Shown one piece after another: positions 27,398 to 36,938 of a stretch of 64,000 bases of DNA. Origin of the DNA: Natrinema sp. HArc-T2 (GTDB lineage: Archaea > Halobacteriota > Halobacteria > Halobacteriales > Natrialbaceae); the NCBI RefSeq assembly GCF_041821085.1, contig NZ_JBGUAZ010000004.1, forward strand, positions 124,001 to 188,000, written 5' to 3'. Below the pieces are notes generated by a model. The model had not been told where the DNA came from. It saw only the letters and a program-made list of their open reading frames with translations, and made no database searches. A program made the position numbers and the translations under genes. Every line of letters starts with the position of its first letter. The first letter of the stretch is position 1.

Positions 27398-27962
27398 CGT
27401 ACCCGAGTCCGACGACGAGGACGATCCCGACGCCGAGACCGACGGTGGCGTCCGCGCCTACACTGTTCGGCTCGAGCTCGTCGACGAACCCGGCGAGTTG
27501 CTCCGCGCGCTCGCACCGATCGCCGACAACGGCGGCAATCTGCTGAGCATCCACCACGAACGTGGCAACATCACGCCTCGCGGGCACATCCCCGTTGAGG
27601 TCGACATGGAGTGTCCCCCAGACCGGTTCGACAGTATCGTCGATGCGTTGCGCGACGCCGGCGTCAACGTCATCCAGGCCGGCGAAGAACACTACGGCGA
27701 TGAGATCAGCGTCGTTCTGATCGGCCACCTGATCGAGACCGATCTCTCGAATACCCTCTCGCGGATCGAAGACGAGGCCGACGCCATCGTTCAGGATCTC
27801 TCGGTGACGTCGCCCGAGGGTACTGACGGTGTCGCGAGCGCTCGCGCGCGACTCGCAATCAACTCCGGTCGCTCCGCGGAGGCACTCGCGGCTATCCGCT
27901 CGATCGGGACGGACAAAGAGCTGACCGTCGTCGAACCACTGCTCGGAGGTGAGGCCGCATGA
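27390..27962 (+). CDS. ACT-domain amino-acid-binding protein linked to homoserine dehydrogenase
   Basis: A 190-residue protein. An acidic N-terminal tail precedes one ACT domain ('YTVRLELVDEPGELLRALAP' at about 21-40, with 'NGGNLLSIHHERG'). A second alpha/beta region (about 105-190) may be a degenerate ACT. ACT domains bind amino acids allosterically. The stop overlaps the ATG of hom (ATGA at 27959-27962), so the protein very likely senses an end product, threonine or methionine, and regulates homoserine dehydrogenase. Confidence 0.8.
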   Translation: MGNVPESDDEDDPDAETDGGVRAYTVRLELVDEPGELLRALAPIADNGGNLLSIHHERGNITPRGHIPVEVDMECPPDRFDSIVDALRDAGVNVIQAGEEHYGDEISVVLIGHLIETDLSNTLSRIEDEADAIVQDLSVTSPEGTDGVASARARLAINSGRSAEALAAIRSIGTDKELTVVEPLLGGEAA

Positions 27963-28906
27963 AACTCGCAATTCTCGGTGCCGGTGACGTCGGTCGCTCG
28001 GTCGCCGACCTCGCCGGCGAGTACGGCCACGACGTCGTCGCTCTCGCCGACTCCAGCAGCGCCGCGGTCGAGACGGACGGCATCGCCGTCGAGGACGCCC
28101 TCGAGCGCAAGGTCGGCGGCGAGGCTGTCGGTTCCGCTGCCCCGGAAGACGTCTTCGAGACGGACTACGACGTGCTGGTCGAGGCGACCCCGACGACGCT
28201 CGGCGACGCCGAACCCGGCTTTTCCCACGTCAAGCGCGCGCTCGAGGCTGACCGCCACGCCGTCCTCGCGAACAAGGGCCCGGTCGCCGAACGCTACGAG
28301 GAGCTGCGCGCACTCGAGGACGAGAGCGCGGGCTCGATCCGCTTCGAGGCGACCGTCGGCGGCGCGATTCCGATCCTCTCGACGATCGAAGACAGTACGC
28401 CGGAAGCAGTCACCGCGGTCCGTGGCGTCTTGAACGGCACTGCGAACTTCATTCTCACGCGGATGGCCGCCGAGGGACTCGACTACGAGCACGTCCTCGC
28501 CGAAGCCCAAGACCTGGGCGTTGCCGAGGCCGACCCCACCTTCGACGTCGACGGCACCGACGCCGCGCTGAAGTTCGTCATCCTCGCGAACGTCCTCTCC
28601 GACGGTGGCTTCTCACTCGAGGACGCGACGGTCGACGGCATCCAGTCGATCTCGGGCAGCGCGCTCGATCTCGCCGCCGAAGACGGTCGCACGATCCGGC
28701 TCATCGGCGAGGCGACCCGCGACGGTGTCCGCGTGGGGCCGCGGCTCGTTCCCGAAAACAGCGCACTCGCAGTAACCGGGACGCGCAACATCGTTCAGAT
28801 CGAGACCCGACACGCCGGCTCGCTTCACACGAGCGGTCGCGGCGCCGGTGGCCCGGAAACCGCGACGGCGGTGCTCTCCGACGTCGGTCGACTGCCACCG
28901 CTGTAA
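27959..28906 (+). CDS. hom: Homoserine dehydrogenase
   Basis: The 315-residue NAD(P)-dependent enzyme converts aspartate semialdehyde to homoserine on the threonine/methionine pathway. The Rossmann motif is 'LAILGAGDVGRSVADL'. The catalytic-domain signature includes 'VLANKGPVA', 'FEATVGGAIPI' and 'VLNGTANFILTRM'. It lacks the C-terminal ACT domain found in bacterial enzymes; that function is apparently supplied by the coupled upstream gene. Confidence 0.92.
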   Translation: MKLAILGAGDVGRSVADLAGEYGHDVVALADSSSAAVETDGIAVEDALERKVGGEAVGSAAPEDVFETDYDVLVEATPTTLGDAEPGFSHVKRALEADRHAVLANKGPVAERYEELRALEDESAGSIRFEATVGGAIPILSTIEDSTPEAVTAVRGVLNGTANFILTRMAAEGLDYEHVLAEAQDLGVAEADPTFDVDGTDAALKFVILANVLSDGGFSLEDATVDGIQSISGSALDLAAEDGRTIRLIGEATRDGVRVGPRLVPENSALAVTGTRNIVQIETRHAGSLHTSGRGAGGPETATAVLSDVGRLPPL

Positions 28907-29160
28907 CGCGATCACAACGTTCCCGTTCTACTGTTGGCTCTCTCGCTTCACTACTGGTTGTTGCCTGTCGCCGACCGCGCCCGAGACGTGTGTGGCGCTC
29001 GAGTCGGGAACCAGGCCCTCGAGCCCGCCAGCAACCCGTCGACGGCGGTCGCCACTGGACGTTCAGTGGCGTGTGAATGCTAGCCAAACCGCAAGACAGC
29101 GTCGGGATCGACTGAATACGCTTTCGAAATGGTTTTAACCGCAACGAGCGAAAGAGACCG

Positions 29161-29167
29161 ATATAAG
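29161..29167 (+). promoter_or_regulatory. TATA box of the EF-1alpha gene
   Basis: ATATAAG is centred 28 nt before the ATG at 29192. A second AT-rich stretch, GGTTTTAACC at 29131-29140, lies 24 nt further upstream and may be an alternative promoter. Confidence 0.6.
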
Positions 29168-29191
29168 CGCCTCTGCGCGTGAGCTACAACA

Positions 29192-30454
29192 ATGAGCGAC
29201 CAACACCAGAACCTGGCCATCATCGGTCACGTTGACCACGGGAAGAGTACGCTCGTGGGACGACTCCTCTACGAGACGGGGAGCGTACCAGAGCACGTCA
29301 TCGAACAGCACCGCGAAGAAGCAGAAGAGAAAGGCAAGGGTGGCTTCGAGTTCGCCTACGTCATGGACAACCTCGCTGAGGAGCGAGAGCGTGGTGTCAC
29401 CATCGACATCGCCCACCAGGAGTTCTCGACGGACGCCTACGACTTCACCATCGTCGACTGTCCTGGCCACCGCGACTTCGTGAAGAACATGATCACGGGC
29501 GCATCCCAGGCGGACAACGCCGTCCTCGTCGTCGCCGCTGACGACGGTGTCGCGCCCCAGACCCAGGAGCACGTCTTCCTGGCTCGTACCCTCGGTATCG
29601 ACGAGCTCATCATCGGCATCAACAAGATGGACGTCGTCGACTACAAGGAGTCGACGTACAACGAAGTCGTCGAGGAAGTCGAGCAGCTCCTCAAGCAGGT
29701 TCAGTTCAACACCGACGACGCCTCGTTCATCCCGATCTCGGCGTTCGAGGGCGACAACATCGCCGAACGCTCGGAGAACACCGACTGGTACGACGGCGAG
29801 ATCCTCCTCGAGGCACTCAACGACCTGCCGGAGCCGGAGCCACCGACGGACGCGCCGCTCCGACTCCCCATCCAGGACGTTTACACGATCTCCGGTATCG
29901 GTACCGTCCCAGTCGGACGTATCGAGACCGGTGTCATGAACGTCGGCGACAACGTCTCCTTCCAGCCCTCTGACGTGGGCGGCGAAGTGAAGACGATCGA
30001 GATGCACCACGAAGAGGTGCCCAAGGCCGAACCCGGTGACAACGTCGGATTCAACGTCCGCGGCATCGGCAAGGACGACATCCGCCGTGGTGACGTCTGT
30101 GGTCCTGCAGACGAGCCGCCAAGCGTCGCCGAGACGTTCCAGGCACAGGTCGTCGTCATGCAGCACCCAAGCGTGATCACCGCCGGTTACACGCCGGTCT
30201 TCCACGCCCACACCGCACAGGTCGCCTGTACGATCGAGTCCATCGACAAGAAGATGGACCCCTCGAGCGGCGAGGTCGCCGAGGAGAACCCCGACTTCAT
30301 CCAGTCGGGTGACGCTGCTGTGGTCACCATCCGACCGCAGAAGCCCCTCAGCATCGAGCCGTCCAGCGAGATCCCCGAGCTCGGGAGCTTCGCCATCCGA
30401 GACATGGGCCAGACCATCGCGGCCGGGAAGGTCCTCGACGTCCACGAGAAATAA
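29192..30454 (+). CDS. tef1a: Translation elongation factor EF-1alpha (aEF1A)
   Basis: The 420-residue GTPase delivers aminoacyl-tRNA to the ribosome. G1 'GHVDHGKS' is at 12-19, and G3 '[12 protein letters not shown]' and G4 'NKMD' are present. Domain 2 and 3 beta-barrels follow with the archaeal signatures 'GIGTVPVGR' and '[14 protein letters not shown]'. Codon use is strongly biased to C-ending codons, as expected for high expression. The TAA is directly followed by the ATG of rps10. Confidence 0.98.
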   Translation: MSDQHQNLAIIGHVDHGKSTLVGRLLYETGSVPEHVIEQHREEAEEKGKGGFEFAYVMDNLAEERERGVTIDIAHQEFSTDAYDFTIVDCPGHRDFVKNMITGASQADNAVLVVAADDGVAPQTQEHVFLARTLGIDELIIGINKMDVVDYKESTYNEVVEEVEQLLKQVQFNTDDASFIPISAFEGDNIAERSENTDWYDGEILLEALNDLPEPEPPTDAPLRLPIQDVYTISGIGTVPVGRIETGVMNVGDNVSFQPSDVGGEVKTIEMHHEEVPKAEPGDNVGFNVRGIGKDDIRRGDVCGPADEPPSVAETFQAQVVVMQHPSVITAGYTPVFHAHTAQVACTIESIDKKMDPSSGEVAEENPDFIQSGDAAVVTIRPQKPLSIEPSSEIPELGSFAIRDMGQTIAAGKVLDVHEK

Positions 30455-30763
30455 ATGCAGCAGGCACGCGTTCGACTCGCGGGCACGAGTCCCGACGACC
30501 TAGACGACATCTGTGACGACGTCCGCGAGATCGCGAACAACACCGGCGTCAACCTGAGCGGACCCATCCCGCTGCCGACGAAAACGCTCGAGGTGCCGAC
30601 CCGGAAGTCGCCTGACGGCGAAGGCACTGCGACGTGGGAGCACTGGGAGATGCGCGTCCACAAGCGCCTGATCGATCTGGACGCCGACGAACGCGCACTC
30701 CGCCAGCTCATGCGCATTCAGGTGCCGAACGACGTCTCGATCGAGATCGTCCTCGAAGACTAA
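30455..30763 (+). CDS. rps10: Ribosomal protein S10 (uS10)
   Basis: The 102-residue small-subunit protein has the S10 core: '[18 protein letters not shown]', the 'GPIPLPTK' loop, '[17 protein letters not shown]' and C-terminal 'VSIEIVLED'. It abuts the EF-1alpha stop with no gap, the conserved archaeal tef1a-rps10 pairing. A T-run (GTTTTTAG) at 30808-30815 may terminate the operon. Confidence 0.97.
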   Translation: MQQARVRLAGTSPDDLDDICDDVREIANNTGVNLSGPIPLPTKTLEVPTRKSPDGEGTATWEHWEMRVHKRLIDLDADERALRQLMRIQVPNDVSIEIVLED

Positions 30764-30916
30764 GGACCGATCGCGACTCGAGTTCGAGTGCTTTCCGTTT
30801 TTAGACCCGTCCGATAGCGCCCGCTGCAGCGATACCGCTCGTCCCGAAAGCGGCCTCGCTGGTACGCACGCCGGTAACCGAATCCAGCGACGCGAATCGG
30901 GTGAGTGAAACAAATC

Positions 30917-30964
30917 ATGGTTACTGCCAAGAGTCAAGACCGCTCCGACAGTATCACGGGATAG
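30917..30964 (+). CDS. Possible 15-codon upstream ORF, in frame with the next gene
   Basis: The frame MVTAKSQDRSDSITG ends in TAG immediately before the ATG at 30965, and it is in the same reading frame. It may be a leader peptide, or the permease may once have started at 30917 and acquired a stop. Confidence 0.3.
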   Translation: MVTAKSQDRSDSITG

Positions 30965-32068
30965 ATGTCGTACTCCGTCGGATCACCGCTCGATACCGAT
31001 CTCGAGTTCACCACGAGTGAACTGGCGGGTGCGCTAGGGGATTCGGTTACGGTCCTACCGCTGTTGGTTGCACTGGGAGCGACGACCAGCGTCTCGCTTC
31101 CCCACGTTTTGATCGGCTTCGGCGTGTTCCAGATCGTCTGGGGTGTCTACTACGGCCTGCCGCTTTCCGTCGAGCCGATGAAGGCGCTGGTCGGGCTGGC
31201 GATCGTCGGCACGCTAACCTATGCCGAACTCGCCGCCGCCGGATTGCTCGCCGGCGGTGTCTTGCTCACGGTGGGACAACTCGGGCTCGTCGGCCGGCTC
31301 CAACGGGTCGTCGGTGAACCCGTCATCCGTGGCGTCCAACTCGCCGTAGCGCTGCTCTTGCTCGAGGCAGCCGTCGACCTCTCGCTCGCGAACGTGCCCG
31401 TCGCGGCAGCCGGGCTTGCCGTCGTTGGCCTGCTGGCGCTTGTCGGCTATCGAGAGGCAAGCGTGCTGGTCGTGCTCGGACTCGGCGGCATCGCCGCCGT
31501 CGTGACGGCTGGCGTTCCGACGCCGACAGTGCCGACGCTCGCCGTCTTTCCCGCTGGGCCGCCGTCGGTCAGCGCAGCTGCACTCGAAGGAACCGTCGCG
31601 CAACTCGGTATGACGATCGGCAACGCCGCGATCGCGACGGCCCTGCTCTGTGGCGATCTGTACGATCGGGAGATTTCGGCGGATACGCTCTCGACGAGTA
31701 TGGGCATCACCTGCCTTGCGGCGGTTCCGTTCGGTGGTGTCCCGATGTGTCACGGCAGCGGCGGGCTCGCCGGCAAGTACGCCTTCGGCGCACGAACCGG
31801 CGGCGCGAACGTCCTGCTGGGGATCGGGTATCTCGCGCTCGCGCTCGTCGCCGCCGGGGCCGTCCTCGCCGCGTTCCCGATGGCGATCCTTGGCGTGTTG
31901 CTCGTCGTCGTGGCCCTCGAGCTCGCGCGCGCAGCCTTCGAGCCCGTGGCCGATCGCCGGTCGTTCACGCTCGTTGCGGCGGTCGGCGTCGTCGGCCTGC
32001 TGATGAACGTCGGCGTCGCGTTTGCCCTCGGAACCGTCACGTTCTGGGTACTCTCGCGGCGGTCGTAG
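30965..32068 (+). CDS. MOT1-like molybdate/sulfate transporter
   Basis: The 367-residue membrane protein has about ten to eleven helices. It has the two signatures of the MOT1 branch of SulP-type transporters: 'YYGLPLSVEPMKALVGLAI' near 60-78 and 'PMCHGSGGLAGKYAFGART' near 259-277. MOT1 proteins carry molybdate (related ones sulfate). There is no C-terminal STAS domain, typical of MOT1. It follows rps10 by about 200 nt with a separate start region. Confidence 0.85.
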   Translation: MSYSVGSPLDTDLEFTTSELAGALGDSVTVLPLLVALGATTSVSLPHVLIGFGVFQIVWGVYYGLPLSVEPMKALVGLAIVGTLTYAELAAAGLLAGGVLLTVGQLGLVGRLQRVVGEPVIRGVQLAVALLLLEAAVDLSLANVPVAAAGLAVVGLLALVGYREASVLVVLGLGGIAAVVTAGVPTPTVPTLAVFPAGPPSVSAAALEGTVAQLGMTIGNAAIATALLCGDLYDREISADTLSTSMGITCLAAVPFGGVPMCHGSGGLAGKYAFGARTGGANVLLGIGYLALALVAAGAVLAAFPMAILGVLLVVVALELARAAFEPVADRRSFTLVAAVGVVGLLMNVGVAFALGTVTFWVLSRRS

Positions 32069-32114
32069 CAATCAAAGCCAGAGAGCTTTCAGCCTTCGGC
32101 TCCAATCGCCACCG

Positions 32115-32222
32115 ATGTCATCGAGCTGGGCCGAGTTGTTCGACTGCGGGGCGGAGTACGACGGCGACCTCGAGGCCGTGCGAGCTGAACTCGCGACACT
32201 GCGGGAGGACGAGGATGCCTGA
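32115..32222 (+). CDS. 35-residue acidic protein, candidate antitoxin-like partner
   Basis: It encodes 35 residues (starts 'MSSSWAELFDCGAEYDGDLE', ends 'REDEDA'), a mostly helical acidic peptide with one Cys. It overlaps the following PIN-like gene by 8 nt (32215-32222). A small acidic protein overlapping a PIN gene is the layout of type II toxin-antitoxin pairs, though 35 residues is short for an antitoxin. Function is inferred from position only. Confidence 0.5.
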   Translation: MSSSWAELFDCGAEYDGDLEAVRAELATLREDEDA

Positions 32223-32688
32223 GCAGCCGAACCCGGCCCGCGTCGTCGCGGACGCCGACGTGCTCGCGGCGGATCTGCTCGTCGGCGGTGACGCCCGCGA
32301 GGCGCTGGATCACGTTCGCCGCCATTCGTGGGTCGAGTTGGTCGTGAGCGAGCCGCTTCTCGAGCAGACCGAACGGCTCGTGACGCGGCTGGCCGACGCC
32401 GACCTCGCAGCCGATCACCGGGAACGGCTCGAGGCCGAACGCGTTGCGGTCGATCAGCCCGAAGGCGATCACCCCGCGCTTGCGTCGGCCTATCAGGGCA
32501 ACGCGGCGCATCTCCTCTCGTACGACGAGCGGCTTCGCTCGGCGAAAGCCGGCCTCACTCTCCAGCCCCGTGTCTCTGTCAGCATCCGGCCGCCGGACGC
32601 GTTCGCACAACTCTTCGATCCCGAAAGTCTCTACGACGTCGTCGAAGGCGGCGCGTATCCGGGCCCCGATCGGGATCCGCGAGCGTAG
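32215..32688 (+). CDS. PIN-like domain protein
   Basis: The 157-residue protein begins 'MPEQPNPARVVADADVLAAD', with paired Asp as in the first PIN motif, and has an acidic-helix region in the middle. A later segment 'HLLSYDERLRSAKAGLTL' resembles the C-terminal Asp site (usually TxDxxF). PIN proteins are Mg2+-dependent RNases, many of them VapC toxins. The match is to the overall pattern; activity is uncertain. Coupled to the 35-aa gene upstream. Confidence 0.6.
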   Translation: MPEQPNPARVVADADVLAADLLVGGDAREALDHVRRHSWVELVVSEPLLEQTERLVTRLADADLAADHRERLEAERVAVDQPEGDHPALASAYQGNAAHLLSYDERLRSAKAGLTLQPRVSVSIRPPDAFAQLFDPESLYDVVEGGAYPGPDRDPRA

Positions 32689-32776
32689 TCGCAGTTTTGG
32701 ACGGAAAGCGGCGGTCCCATGCCCTGAGAAACCGGCGAGACCCTTATCCGGAGGGGTCCCTAAGCGGGAGGGGGTC

Positions 32777-33913
32777 ATGAACGATCTTCGCACCGGGTTG
32801 AGTTACGGTGACGTACTTCTCGTCCCGAAGCGCTCGCCAGTCGAGAGTCGGCGCGACGTGGATCTCTCGGCACGGTTTACGCCAGGTATCGAACTCGAGA
32901 CACCGCTGATTGCTGCTGCGATGGACACCGTCACGGAAGCCGAGCTAGCGATCGCGCTCTCGCGTGCCGGCGGGCTCGGCGTGCTCCACCGATTTCTCAC
33001 GCCGGACGAACAGGCAAGTCAGGTCGAGCAGGTGGTCGACGCTGGCGAACGCGTCGCCGCTGCTGTGGGGATCAACGAGGACTACGTCGCCCGAGCCGAT
33101 GCGCTGGTCGCGGTCGGCGTCGACGCACTCGTCGTCGACGTGGCTCACGGTCACCTCGAGGGCGCGCTCGAGGCCGTCGAACGGCTCCGGTCGGCGTTTC
33201 CGGAAACCGATCTCGTCGCCGGCAACGTCGCAACGCCCGCGGGTGTCGAAGACCTCGCGGCGGCGGGAGCCGACTGCGTGAAAGTCGGCATCGGGCCGGG
33301 TTCGCACTGTACCACCCGGAAAGTCGCCGGCGCGGGCGTTCCACAGCTGACTGCCGTCGACGACTGTGCGGACGCAGCCGAGGACCTCGGCGTGACGATC
33401 TGTGCCGACGGCGGCATTCGGACCTCCGGCGACGCGGTGAAGGCGCTGATGGCGGGAGCCGACACCGTCATGGTCGGCAGTCTCCTCGCCGGCACCGAGG
33501 AATCTCCCGGCACGGTCGTCGAGGTCGACGGCACGCGGTACAAGCGCTCGCGGGGGATGGCGACAACCATCGCCGCCGAAAAGCGCGACGACAAAGACGT
33601 CGACGTTCGCGCCGACGAGGGCGTCGAAGCGCTGACGCCGTACAAGGGGACACTCGAGGACGTCGTCACGGAGTTTCGTGCGGGCATTCAGTCGGGGCTC
33701 TCCTACTGTGGCGGGGCGACGATCCCTGCGGCCCGCGAGAAGGCAGAGTTCATCCGCGTCGCCCCGAGTGCGAAAGCACGAGAGGGATATCACACGGATC
33801 ACGACTGGGAGGGTGTCAGCGTCGACAGTACGAGTCAGGCCGTCGACGGCACGGGAACCGACGTCGACCCCGAGCAGTCAGCAATGGCGGACACATCAGC
33901 CGAAGACGATTGA
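32777..33913 (+). CDS. IMP dehydrogenase/GMP reductase family protein without CBS domains
   Basis: A 378-residue TIM-barrel enzyme. The catalytic Cys178 lies in '[15 protein letters not shown]', and the phosphate loop '[20 protein letters not shown]' and '[12 protein letters not shown]' are conserved. The Bateman (two CBS) insert of normal IMPDH is absent, so GMP reductase (GMP to IMP) or a CBS-less IMPDH are both possible; length favours a GuaC-like enzyme. A Ser/Asp-rich tail extends past about residue 355. SD-like GGGAGGGGG lies just before the ATG. Confidence 0.85.
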   Translation: MNDLRTGLSYGDVLLVPKRSPVESRRDVDLSARFTPGIELETPLIAAAMDTVTEAELAIALSRAGGLGVLHRFLTPDEQASQVEQVVDAGERVAAAVGINEDYVARADALVAVGVDALVVDVAHGHLEGALEAVERLRSAFPETDLVAGNVATPAGVEDLAAAGADCVKVGIGPGSHCTTRKVAGAGVPQLTAVDDCADAAEDLGVTICADGGIRTSGDAVKALMAGADTVMVGSLLAGTEESPGTVVEVDGTRYKRSRGMATTIAAEKRDDKDVDVRADEGVEALTPYKGTLEDVVTEFRAGIQSGLSYCGGATIPAAREKAEFIRVAPSAKAREGYHTDHDWEGVSVDSTSQAVDGTGTDVDPEQSAMADTSAEDD

Positions 33914-34020
33914 GAGTGGCTGGTGGCGGTCGAGAGCACCGAGCGCGTTGCCATGCGGCCTTCGCACACCACGGGACGGAATCCTCAAGCGATTTCCCGC
34001 TGGCGGTCGACAGCGAACGT

Positions 34021-34470
34021 ATGACAGCCACTATACTGGTCGCGTTCGACGAATCGCCACAGGCGACCGCCGCATTACGCCACGCGCTCTCGAGTGCCGA
34101 CGACGCGGAGATTCGCGTCCTTCACGTCAACGATCCTCGCGAATGGGCCGGCTCCGCGGGTGTCGACGGGGTCTTCTATGCGGACGACGCCTTCGAACGA
34201 TCGAAGGAAGCGTCCGAAGCGGTCCTCGAGAAGGCCGAGGAGATCGCCAGCGAGTACGATACCGAGATCACGACGGCGACCGAGATCGGGATCGTCTCCG
34301 ATACGATCGTCTCCTATGCGGAGGACCACGACATCGATCAGGTTGTCCTCGGGAGCCACGGGCGGCGTGGCCTCTCGCGGTTCCTGCTCGGCAGCGTCGC
34401 CGAACGGGTCGTCCGGCGCGCACCCGGGACGGTGACGGTCGTTCGCGACGAGAAGCCAGCCGAGTCGTAA
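34021..34470 (+). CDS. Universal stress protein (UspA family)
   Basis: A 149-residue single Usp domain beginning 'MTATILVAFDESPQATAAL' with ATP loop 'GSHGRRGLSRFLLGSVAERV'. The start at 34021 is chosen because the 37 residues upstream in frame are not Usp-like. It is convergent with the two-domain Usp gene that ends at 34565. Confidence 0.9.
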   Translation: MTATILVAFDESPQATAALRHALSSADDAEIRVLHVNDPREWAGSAGVDGVFYADDAFERSKEASEAVLEKAEEIASEYDTEITTATEIGIVSDTIVSYAEDHDIDQVVLGSHGRRGLSRFLLGSVAERVVRRAPGTVTVVRDEKPAES

Positions 34471-34564
34471 GTGGCTCAGACGGACACCTGTTCGTCACAG
34501 TGCCAGTGGGATCGGGAGCACAGGGCGGGCCGCATTCCCCCGGCACTCGTGACAGCAGACCGCA

Positions 34565-35452
34565 TCAGGACCGCGTCACGACCAGCACCGGCACGTCGAC
34601 CGACCGGAGCACAGTTCTGGAGACGCTTCCGAGCAGTTGCCGCCGGAGGTTCGACCGACCGTGCGATCCCATGACGACGAGATCGATGTCGTGGGTTCCG
34701 ATGTACTCGCTGATTTCGGCGGCGATGCCATCGAGTGACGTCTTGGTAACGACGGTCTCGACGTCAATGTTGCCCGCCGCGTCGATCTCGGTCGCGAGGT
34801 CGGCGACGATGTCCTCGCCTTCGTCCTCGAGGCGGTCGACGAACGATTCCTCGAGGCCGCCCGCACTGAACGCTCCACCGGCGGACTGGAGGTCGATGAC
34901 GGATACGACGTGGACGGTCGAGCCGTACTGCCGCGCGACGGCGTTCGCGTGGGGGCCAGCACGGGTGGCGTTGTCGCTTCCGTCGGTCGGGACGAGCAGT
35001 CGATCGTAGTCGAACGAGTCGCCGGTCGGCTGGTCGCCTTTCGGAACGACGAGGACGGGCACGTCACTCCGGTGGAGGACCCCTTCCGTGACACCGCCGA
35101 GGAGCCGTTTGCCCAGTCCCGCGATCCCCTGTCGCCCGATGACGATCAGTCCTGCATCACAATCGGCCGCGTGTCTGGCGATCCGTGCCGCGGGCGTGCC
35201 GTCGGTCACCGTCGTCGTCACGGGCCGATCGAACTCGAGGTCCGCGGCGAGGGACTCGATTTCAGCGACGACTTCTTCGCCGTGCTCCCAGAGTGCTGCC
35301 TGCTCGTCTGTCGTCCGAGTGCTCGAGCGCCGATCGATGACGTGGAGGACTTCGACGGCTGCGTCGACCCGTCGTGCGAAATCGAGGCCGCGACGTGCGG
35401 CCCGTGTAGCCTCGTCGCTGCCGTCGATGGGGATCAGGATACGGTCGTACAT
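34565..35452 (-). CDS. Tandem-domain universal stress protein
   Basis: The 295 residues hold two complete Usp domains (about 1-140 and 148-295). Each has an N-terminal '(L/I)(V/I)PTDGS' type strand ('ILIPIDGSDEATRA', 'LLVPTDGSDNATRA') and C-terminal ATP loop ('GRQGIAGLGKRLLGGV', 'GSHGRSNLRRQLLGSV'). Such fused Usps fold as intramolecular dimers. The upstream region ends in repeat copy C about 50 nt away. Confidence 0.92.
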   Translation of the reverse strand: MYDRILIPIDGSDEATRAARRGLDFARRVDAAVEVLHVIDRRSSTRTTDEQAALWEHGEEVVAEIESLAADLEFDRPVTTTVTDGTPAARIARHAADCDAGLIVIGRQGIAGLGKRLLGGVTEGVLHRSDVPVLVVPKGDQPTGDSFDYDRLLVPTDGSDNATRAGPHANAVARQYGSTVHVVSVIDLQSAGGAFSAGGLEESFVDRLEDEGEDIVADLATEIDAAGNIDVETVVTKTSLDGIAAEISEYIGTHDIDLVVMGSHGRSNLRRQLLGSVSRTVLRSVDVPVLVVTRS

Positions 35453-35502
35453 CTGGTTCGTCCTTCGACGGACGGCTCCTTCAGTATACTGTCAGTCTGC
35501 AG

Positions 35503-35588
35503 TCATACGGACGACTGTCAGTCAGTGCCGGTGCAACCGCGACCGCCCTTCGGTTGCACCGGTGAATCGGTACAGCAAACCGTATGAG
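35503..35588. repeat. 86-bp palindromic element, copy C
   Basis: Outer arms TCATACGGACGACTGTCAG and, reversed, CTCATACGGTTTGCTGTA. The inner stem is CCGGTGCAACCG/CGGTTGCACCGG with loop CGACCGCCCTT. It lies between the promoter side of the two-domain Usp gene and the end of the DUF2270 gene, so unlike copies B and D it is not between convergent genes. Confidence 0.8.
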
Positions 35589-35600
35589 TGACCACATCAC

Positions 35601-36305
35601 TCAGCGGTCCTGCCCGACTGCCTCCGTACGGAGCTCGTCCTCGCTTTGCCACGTCCGATTGCGCAGCCCAATGAACACCGCGAGCAGATAGAACACGGCA
35701 ACCGCCGCGGTGACCGCCAGCCCCGGAATGTCGCCGACTGCAGCGCTTTCGGGCCACGGCCGCATATCAAACGCCGCGATGCGGACGACCCACGCGCTCA
35801 GCGTGATCGTGAACAACACCAGATAGATCCGGCGCAAGCGGTGAGCGATCGCTTCCTCGAGGGAAATCTTGATGACCGGCTGTCTGTAGTCCCGGCTCAA
35901 CTTCTCGCGCCACTCCGGATCCTCGAGACCCGCCGAGGGATCGAGGCCGTACGCGAAGACGTTCTTCTGGAGCGTTCGGACGCGCCCGCGCCAGATATCG
36001 TAGCCGCGGAAGCGACGTGCCTCGATGATCAGGAACGCGGTCAGCGCCGCGACCCCCAGCAGGAGGACGTAGTGGGGGTTGTTCCGGCTCGAGAACGTCC
36101 ACGTCAGGATGGCGCTCATGATGACGATCGCCCAGTAGGTCGTCTGATCGAGTCGCTCGCGCCAGAACTTCATCCGGTGGATCTCACCCCGGTAGAGGTG
36201 GGCCAGACTCGAGCTCGGCCCCATCTCCGCTTCCAGCAGGCCGCGTCCGATATCGCGGTGCTCGGCGTCGTTCGTATCGGCATCGTCTTTCGACTCACTG
36301 TCCAT
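35601..36305 (-). CDS. DUF2270 membrane protein
   Basis: The 234-residue protein has an acidic N-terminal tail, the characteristic 'LAHLYRGEIHRMKFWRERLD' and 'TTYWAIVIMSAILTWTFS', then 'EARRFRGYDIWRGRVRTLQ' between helices. There are about four membrane segments (58-76, 81-98, 158-178, 195-215). DUF2270 proteins are widespread in archaea and proteobacteria without known function. Start at the ATG ending at 36305. Confidence 0.85.
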   Translation of the reverse strand: MDSESKDDADTNDAEHRDIGRGLLEAEMGPSSSLAHLYRGEIHRMKFWRERLDQTTYWAIVIMSAILTWTFSSRNNPHYVLLLGVAALTAFLIIEARRFRGYDIWRGRVRTLQKNVFAYGLDPSAGLEDPEWREKLSRDYRQPVIKISLEEAIAHRLRRIYLVLFTITLSAWVVRIAAFDMRPWPESAAVGDIPGLAVTAAVAVFYLLAVFIGLRNRTWQSEDELRTEAVGQDR

Positions 36306-36431
36306 CGTGGGAGACCGTACTCAGGCGATGGCGAAAGAGACCGGGGATTTCGTCGCGAGCGACTCGCAGAATCAGGTCACTGCGTGTGAACGGGGGTTTA
36401 TGCCCGTGATCGTGGTCTGACGCGAACGAGG

Positions 36432-36920
36432 ATGAACTTCGACGAGTTTACCGGCCAGATCCAGCACCGACTCGAACTACCGGGCACCGGCGAAACCGTG
36501 CGAGCGATTCGCGCGACGCTCATGACGCTGGGTCAGCGGATCCCAGCCGGCGCAGCCGAGGATCTCGCGGGGTCGCTCCCGATGGAGATCCGCTGGTACC
36601 TGACCGGTGCCGTCAGCGATCACGGCCAGCGCTTCGACTGGAGCGAGTTCGTCTCGCGAGTCAGCGAGATCGAGGAGACCGATCCGTCAAGTGCGGCCTA
36701 CCATGCCCGTGTGATCATCGATCTCGTCGAGACACAAGTGGCGCCGTCCGATTTCGAGCAACTCCGGAATCAGCTCCCCGAAGCACAGGACGACGAGAAC
36801 TGGGGCAAGCTGTTCGAGGTGGTCGACGCCGGCGGCTGGGGCGAGGCCGAGGAAGCCCAGACCGGTGGCGGGCCACAGCCAGAACCGGAGACGACCGGCG
36901 CAGACGAGCCGGACGGCTGA
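36432..36920 (+). CDS. DUF2267 domain protein
   Basis: The 162-residue soluble protein has the helical DUF2267 fold: 'MNFDEFTGQIQHRLELPGTG', 'AIRATLMTLGQRIPAGAAED' and 'SLPMEIRWYL'. The disordered C-terminus is Glu/Pro/Gly-rich. DUF2267 proteins are often stress-induced, but no activity is known. It is divergent from the DUF2270 gene. Confidence 0.85.
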   Translation: MNFDEFTGQIQHRLELPGTGETVRAIRATLMTLGQRIPAGAAEDLAGSLPMEIRWYLTGAVSDHGQRFDWSEFVSRVSEIEETDPSSAAYHARVIIDLVETQVAPSDFEQLRNQLPEAQDDENWGKLFEVVDAGGWGEAEEAQTGGGPQPEPETTGADEPDG

Positions 36921-36938
36921 GCCGAACGCGATCTCCGG

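Noticed and set aside
29135-30445. 436-codon minus-strand frame opposite EF-1alpha
   Set aside because: An antisense shadow of the highly biased EF-1alpha gene.
30780-30900. Possible tRNA-like fold after rps10
   Set aside because: No T-arm consensus or anticodon stem could be built; the region is most likely a terminator and spacer.
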